In this document: piece by piece, positions 33,512 through 36,471 of the stretch
How positions within the stretch are numbered: position 1 is the first letter of the stretch
Layout: every line of letters starts with the position of its first letter
Source of the DNA: Lentisphaerota bacterium
GTDB taxonomy: Bacteria > Verrucomicrobiota > Lentisphaeria > Victivallales > Victivallaceae
NCBI GenBank assembly: GCA_015061615.1
Contig: SUWE01000025.1
Coordinates: 1 to 36,471 of the forward strand
Reading direction: 5' to 3'
Length of the DNA stretch: 36,471 bases
The notes under the pieces: model-generated
What the model was told of the DNA's origin: nothing
What the model saw: only the letters and a program-made list of their open reading frames with translations
Databases searched by the model: none
Program-made: the position numbers and the translations under genes

Positions 33512-34741
33512 ATGGAAAAAGTGTTTATCACCGGCCGCGGTTTGTTGACCCCGTTGGGCAACGGTCTGGCTGCCAATGAAGCGGCGCTGCGCGAAGGGAA
33601 AAGCGGCATAACTGTTGTTCCGGAATTTGTGGAAAAACATTTGACCAGTGTGGTCGGCGGTGTGCCTGATCAGGATCCGGAGTGTGAATTTCTTGACCGC
33701 AAGACCAAACGTTTTTCACCCCCCGCAGCAGTGATGTCCGTTGCGGCGGCAGTTGAAGCATTCACCGAAGCCGGTATCCCCCTTGATAAAGTTTCTGAAT
33801 ACCCGATGGCTCTCGTCGGCGGTCAGGCAAGCAGCAACGCTTTGGAAATTCATTCCCTCGCTCAGGCTTATCTGGATCGGAACTTCAATCTCCGTGCGGT
33901 TTCACCCTTCGCCGTTCCCCGGATCATGCCTTCAAGTTCCATAAGTGTGCTTTCTCTGCTTTTCGGTATCCGCGGTGAAAGTTTCGACGTTTCTGCCGCA
34001 TGTTCCACCAGCGCCCTTTCTGTCGCTCAGGCTGTAAGACTTATCCGCTCCGGCGAATACGATATGGTTCTTGTCGGCGGTGCCGAACAGATCGACTGGA
34101 CTTGCGCTCTGGGATTCTGTGCCTGCCGTGCCCTTGCGACAGCCTATAATGATACTCCGGAAAAGGCAAGCCGTCCCTTTTCCGCCAGCCGCGACGGATT
34201 TGTCCTTGCCGCAGGCGCCGCTTACATGCTCCTTGAGTCTGAACGCAGTGTGCGCGCACGCGGAGCAAAACCCATCTGTGAAATTTCCGGCATCGGCGGC
34301 AACAGCAGTGCTTCGGATATGGTCGTGCCCGATGCCGATGCCAGCAGCGGCGTGATGGCAAAAGCCCTTGCCAATGCCGGATTGAATATCAGTGATATCG
34401 GTTATATCAACACCCACGGCACCGCAACTCCCGTCGGCGACAAAGTTGAAATAGAGGCTATCCGCCGCCTTGTCGGTTCCGGAAAATGCCCCGCCATCAA
34501 CTCCACCAAATCCCAGACCGGTCACATGGTCGGTGCCACCGGTGCGGCGGAAATCATCTTCAGTTCCATCATGCTTGAAAAACAGTTTATTTCTCCGTCG
34601 ATAAACTGCGAGGATCTTGACCCCGAATTTGCCGATGTCGATATCGTCCGCGAATACCGTGAATGCGCCTTCGATCACGCCATTTCCAACAGTTTCGCTT
34701 TCGGCGGTTCTAACGTCAGTGTCGTCATCAGTAAGTGCTGA
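33512..34741 (+). CDS. fabF: beta-ketoacyl-ACP synthase II (KAS II)
   Basis: A 409-aa condensing enzyme of the thiolase fold with the full triad: Cys164 (SAACSTSALS), His302 (INTHGTATPVGD) and His338 with Lys333 (STKSQTGHMVGATGA). It elongates acyl-ACP with malonyl-ACP in fatty acid synthesis; length matches FabF (about 410 aa). It stands alone, without acyl carrier protein or other fab genes. KAS-like enzymes of other pathways, such as aryl polyene or polyketide synthesis, share these motifs, so the fabF symbol is probable rather than certain. The Shine-Dalgarno (AAGGGTGA) is poorly spaced. Confidence 0.85.
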   Translation: MEKVFITGRGLLTPLGNGLAANEAALREGKSGITVVPEFVEKHLTSVVGGVPDQDPECEFLDRKTKRFSPPAAVMSVAAAVEAFTEAGIPLDKVSEYPMALVGGQASSNALEIHSLAQAYLDRNFNLRAVSPFAVPRIMPSSSISVLSLLFGIRGESFDVSAACSTSALSVAQAVRLIRSGEYDMVLVGGAEQIDWTCALGFCACRALATAYNDTPEKASRPFSASRDGFVLAAGAAYMLLESERSVRARGAKPICEISGIGGNSSASDMVVPDADASSGVMAKALANAGLNISDIGYINTHGTATPVGDKVEIEAIRRLVGSGKCPAINSTKSQTGHMVGATGAAEIIFSSIMLEKQFISPSINCEDLDPEFADVDIVREYRECAFDHAISNSFAFGGSNVSVVISKC

Positions 34742-34795
34742 GGGAGGTTTGGGCTGATTTTTTAAGTTTTTTTCAATATTTTTTTGAAAACTGAC

Positions 34796-34824
34796 TTGAA
34801 ATATTGCCTGTTTGGTGATATATT
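34796..34824 (+). promoter_or_regulatory. promoter of tRNA-Glu
   Basis: TTGAAA (34796-34801), a 17-bp spacer and TATATT (34819-34824), about 24 bp before the tRNA gene. Confidence 0.75.
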
Positions 34825-34847
34825 TAGTACGTTGTCAATTTTGATGC

Positions 34848-34923
34848 GTCTCCATCGTCTAGAGGCCTAGGACACCGGGTTTTCATCCCGGCAACACGGG
34901 TTCGACTCCCGTTGGAGATGCCA
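34848..34923 (+). tRNA. tRNA-Glu (anticodon TTC)
   Basis: GTCTCCATCGTCTAGAGGCC begins the gene. The anticodon stem CCGGG/CCCGG encloses TTTTCAT (anticodon TTC). T-arm ACGGGTTCGACTCCCGT, acceptor TGGAGAT (one G-U pair), discriminator G and encoded CCA follow. Its last 22 nt are repeated twice exactly downstream. Confidence 0.96.
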
Positions 34924-34949
34924 TTTTTTTTGCCTTTTTTCCAATCACC

Positions 34950-35061
34950 AGTAAGCAATCCCTGTAAAAAGCAAGCAATGGCTTTGAAAATAAATTTTCA
35001 TGCCATTGCTTTTACTTTTTACCGTTCATTTTTTTGCTTGCAAAAAATGGGATTGCTCACT
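34950..35061. repeat. inverted-repeat-bounded stem-loop element, copy 1
   Basis: AGTAAGCAATCCC (34950-34962) and GGGATTGCTCACT (35049-35061) are inverted with one mismatch. Inside is a hairpin: AGCAATGGC (34974-34982) / GCCATTGCT (35002-35010), with an inner TGAAAAT/ATTTTCA stem, followed by a T-rich run. It may also terminate the tRNA-Glu transcript. Confidence 0.75.
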
Positions 35062-35345
35062 TCGCGCTGGGGTTGCGCTCGCTTTGCTCGCGCACGTTGG
35101 GCTTCGCCCTCCGTCGACTCCCGTTGGAGATGCCATTTTTCGTCTTTTTACTGTTTGTTTTTTGTTTGCAAAAAATGGGATTGCTCACTTTTATAGGGGT
35201 TGCCCTGCGTTTCTCGCCCTGCGGTCTGCGATACTCGCGCATACTTCGCGCAGGGGCTGCGCTCGCTTTGCTCGCGCACGTCGGGCTTCGCCCTCCGTCG
35301 ACTCCCGTTGGAGATGCCATTTTTTTTGCCTTTTTTCCAATCACC

Positions 35346-35464
35346 AGTAAGCAATCCCCGCAAAAAGCAACTCCTGACTTTGGCAAATTTTGATTTGCCC
35401 CGTCAGGAGTTTTTCTTTTTGCTTTTATCATTTTTTTGCTTGCAAAAAAATGGGATTGCTCACT
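35346..35464. repeat. inverted-repeat-bounded stem-loop element, copy 2
   Basis: It has the same outer inverted repeats as copy 1 (35346-35358 and 35452-35464) and the same flanking sequence, but a different hairpin: AACTCCTGAC / GTCAGGAGTT with inner GGCAAAT/ATTTGCC, then TTTTCTTTTT. The frame is shared but the stem sequence has been replaced on both sides. Confidence 0.75.
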
Positions 35465-35595
35465 TTTATAGGGGCTGCCCTGCGTTTCTCGCCCTCCGGG
35501 CTGTGTTACTCAGGCTCTTCGTCGCTGCGCTCCTCGTGGAGATGCCATTTTTTTGCTTAAATTTCTGAATCTTCCCCATTTTTTCCCCGTTTTCG

Positions 35596-35625
35596 TTGCT
35601 TTTGGAGATATTTCAATGCTATATT
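35596..35625 (+). promoter_or_regulatory. candidate promoter of the glycine-zipper/zinc-ribbon pair
   Basis: TTGCTT (35596-35601), an 18-bp spacer and TATATT (35620-35625), about 31 bp before the ATG at 35656. Confidence 0.45.
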
Positions 35626-35655
35626 GTGCCATAATCTGCCAATACAGGTTATGAG

Positions 35656-35918
35656 ATGAAAAAAGAACAGTTCGTAAAGTAACAACTGCCGCAGGTGTCG
35701 GAGCCGATGGGTATCTTGCGGTATCCGGCTCATCTACTGGTGCGGCTATTGGTACAGCTGTCTGCCCGGGGCTTGGAACTTTGCTCGGTGGTGTCCTCGG
35801 TTGCCTTATCGGAGCCGCCGCAGGAGGAGTTGCCGGAAACTCGGTTGGGAAATTGGTAGATGAAAACATCATTCGCATTTATCAGTGTCCAAATGGTCAC
35901 GAGTGGAGGGCAGCCTGA
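35656..35918 (+). pseudogene. glycine-zipper small membrane protein, frameshifted at its start
   Basis: From about 35666 one frame encodes TVRKVTTAAGVGADGYLAVS, then a glycine-zipper hydrophobic region (GAAIGTAVCPGLGTLLGGVL and GCLIGAAAGGVAGNSVGKLV), then IYQCPNGHEWRAA. It has no start codon in frame after a TGA. An ATG with AGG seven bases upstream lies at 35656, but its A6 run (35659-35664) puts it one frame off; with seven As the protein would start MKKRTVRKVTT. Glycine zippers occur in small membrane proteins and in pore-forming bacteriocins; CPNGHEW is a half zinc-ribbon-like end. The choice between sequencing error, slippage and pseudogene is open. It overlaps the next ORF by one base. 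Confidence 0.6.
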
Positions 35919-36007
35919 TGGAAAAGCGTTGTCCTTACTGCGGATCGGATGATGTTATCGAGTTTGCAGATGGTTTTATCTGCCGGGATTGCGGATGTGA
36001 ATTTTAG
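35918..36007 (+). CDS. 29-aa zinc-ribbon protein
   Basis: The short ORF begins MEKRCPYCGSDDVIEFADGF and ends ICRDCGCEF. The CPYC and CRDC pairs form a complete four-cysteine zinc ribbon in a very small protein. Its ATG overlaps the TGA of the glycine-zipper ORF (TGATG), so translation is coupled, and a terminator follows 11 bp after the stop. The function is unknown. Tiny zinc ribbons can be partners of membrane peptides or regulators; nothing in the sequence decides this. Confidence 0.6.
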   Translation: MEKRCPYCGSDDVIEFADGFICRDCGCEF

Positions 36008-36017
36008 CATCCCCCCC

Positions 36018-36049
36018 ATCCCTCTTTTTACGGAGGGATATTTTTTTTT
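36018..36049 (+). terminator. Rho-independent terminator after the zinc-ribbon ORF
   Basis: ATCCCTC (36018-36024), an 8-nt loop, GAGGGAT (36033-36039), then nine Ts. Confidence 0.85.
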
Positions 36050-36069
36050 GTAAATTCTGAAGTCAAAGG

Positions 36070-36097
36070 TTGAAATTTACACAAACAATGTTATATT
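36070..36097 (+). promoter_or_regulatory. promoter of the AAA ATPase gene
   Basis: TTGAAA (36070-36075), a 16-bp spacer and TATATT (36092-36097), 29 bp before the ATG. Confidence 0.65.
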
Positions 36098-36126
36098 AGT
36101 CATTGAACACGATAGGAGGTTTCAAG

Positions 36127-36471
36127 ATGATTCAGCGTTTTATAGAACCGCAGCTGCAGCGTTTGGCAGCACAATTTCCGGTCATTACCATCACAGGTCC
36201 CCGGCAATCAGGAAAAACGACTTTGGCACAACATTATTTTCAAGGCTATGATTATGTAAATTTGGAAGATCCTGAAATCCGTGCGTATGCAACAGAAGAT
36301 CCCAAAGGTTTTCTGGCAGATCATCCTTCTCCGTTGATCATTGATGAAGTGCAGCGGGTTCCGGCATTGTTGAGCTATATTCAGGTTATTGTCGACCGCG
36401 ACCGCAAATTTGGGCAGTACGTCCTGACTGGAAGCCATCAACCCAAACTTAAAGCTGAAATCAGTCAATCT
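36127..36471 (+). CDS. AAA/DUF4143-type ATPase (N-terminal part, runs off the window)
   Basis: The first 115 residues are present: MIQRFIEPQLQRLAAQFPVI, Walker A TGPRQSGKTTLA, YDYVNLEDPEIRAYA, Walker B PLIIDEVQRVPAL, then YVLTGSHQ, the sensor-1 region. This order is typical of the ATPases with AAA_14 and C-terminal DUF4143 domains, about 380-400 aa long, common in gut bacteria and of unclear function. AGGAGG at 36114-36119 fixes the start. The missing part lies beyond 36471, so DUF4143 cannot be confirmed here. Confidence 0.88.
   Translation, partial: MIQRFIEPQLQRLAAQFPVITITGPRQSGKTTLAQHYFQGYDYVNLEDPEIRAYATEDPKGFLADHPSPLIIDEVQRVPALLSYIQVIVDRDRKFGQYVLTGSHQPKLKAEISQS

Larger units (their letters stand above)
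34902..35547. repeat. array of tRNA-Glu 3'-end copies with intervening stem-loop elements
   Basis: The tRNA 3' end, core CGACTCCCGTTGGAGATGCC, occurs at 34902-34923 in the tRNA and exactly again at 35114-35135 and 35298-35319; a shorter TGGAGATGCCA lies at 35537-35547. The three units after the tRNA are about 212, 184 and 228 bp. Each contains GGGATTGCTCACT and a GC-rich stretch (such as TGCGCTCGCTTTGCTCGCGC) and ends in the tRNA-like sequence. The ORFs here are out-of-frame by-products. No integrase is visible. Confidence 0.85.

Noticed and set aside
34924..35547. Genomic island integrated at tRNA-Glu
   Set aside because: The tRNA-end copies fit attachment-site duplication, but there is no integrase, no cargo and the units are about 200 bp. 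It is reported as a repeat array instead.
35000..35568. Overlapping open frames rich in RWASPSVDSRWRCHF-like repeats after tRNA-Glu
   Set aside because: They are translations of the tRNA-end repeats and GC-rich blocks, with no start signals.

Overview
The window most likely comes from a Lentisphaerota bacterium (Victivallales-like, gut or sediment type). This is inferred from gene content, not from a marker gene. The clues are several DUF1559-style pseudopilins sharing one N-terminal helix ([12 protein letters not shown]), a large AIDA-type repeat protein ending in FG-GAP/VCBS repeats, large secreted glycoside-hydrolase-like proteins in operons with their own regulators, and a PocR-AraC regulator. 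Most promoters I can read are sigma70-like with TATATT as the -10 box. There are no rRNA genes, no CRISPR array and no obvious prophage.

Left part (1-7.6 kb): tmRNA on the minus strand, a secreted metallophosphoesterase, then a LacI-family regulator with a strong promoter and a perfect 18-bp palindrome at its transcription start. It is followed by a same-strand cluster of pseudopilin, secreted protein of unknown function and a 916-aa secreted TIM-barrel-like protein, closed by a strong terminator. This looks like a small glycan-use locus under LacI control.

Middle (7.6-17.6 kb, all minus strand): the 1121-aa AIDA/FG-GAP protein lies between dispersed repeats, one of which forms a very long hairpin. 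Next come a sodium:solute symporter with its 38-aa accessory protein, tRNA-Lys with rpmB, purE, two tandem paralogous acetyl-xylan-esterase-like enzymes, and an orphan Anabaena-sensory-rhodopsin-transducer (ASRT) family protein.

Core operon (17.7-29.3 kb, minus strand): nine tightly packed genes with two or three ATGA overlaps. In transcription order they are a PIG-L deacetylase, a fucose/arabinose-isomerase-family protein, an M24 peptidase-like protein lacking the usual metal ligands, a polysaccharide deacetylase split by a frameshift at a slippery A-run, a pseudopilin, a cytoplasmic GH-like protein, a degenerate pseudopilin, a 932-aa secreted GH-like protein and a mutarotase-like lipoprotein. 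A divergent PocR-AraC regulator and 21-bp-spaced direct repeats next to the operon promoter suggest it is switched on by a carbohydrate-derived signal.

Right part (29.6-36.5 kb): the AraC regulator, mutL coupled to an OppD-type ABC ATPase, a KAS-II (fabF-like) gene, and tRNA-Glu. The tRNA is followed by an unusual 0.6-kb array in which the tRNA 3' end is repeated and stem-loop elements bounded by inverted repeats recur with different stem sequences. After it come a frameshifted glycine-zipper ORF overlapping a 29-aa zinc-ribbon ORF, and the start of an AAA/DUF4143-type ATPase that runs off the window.
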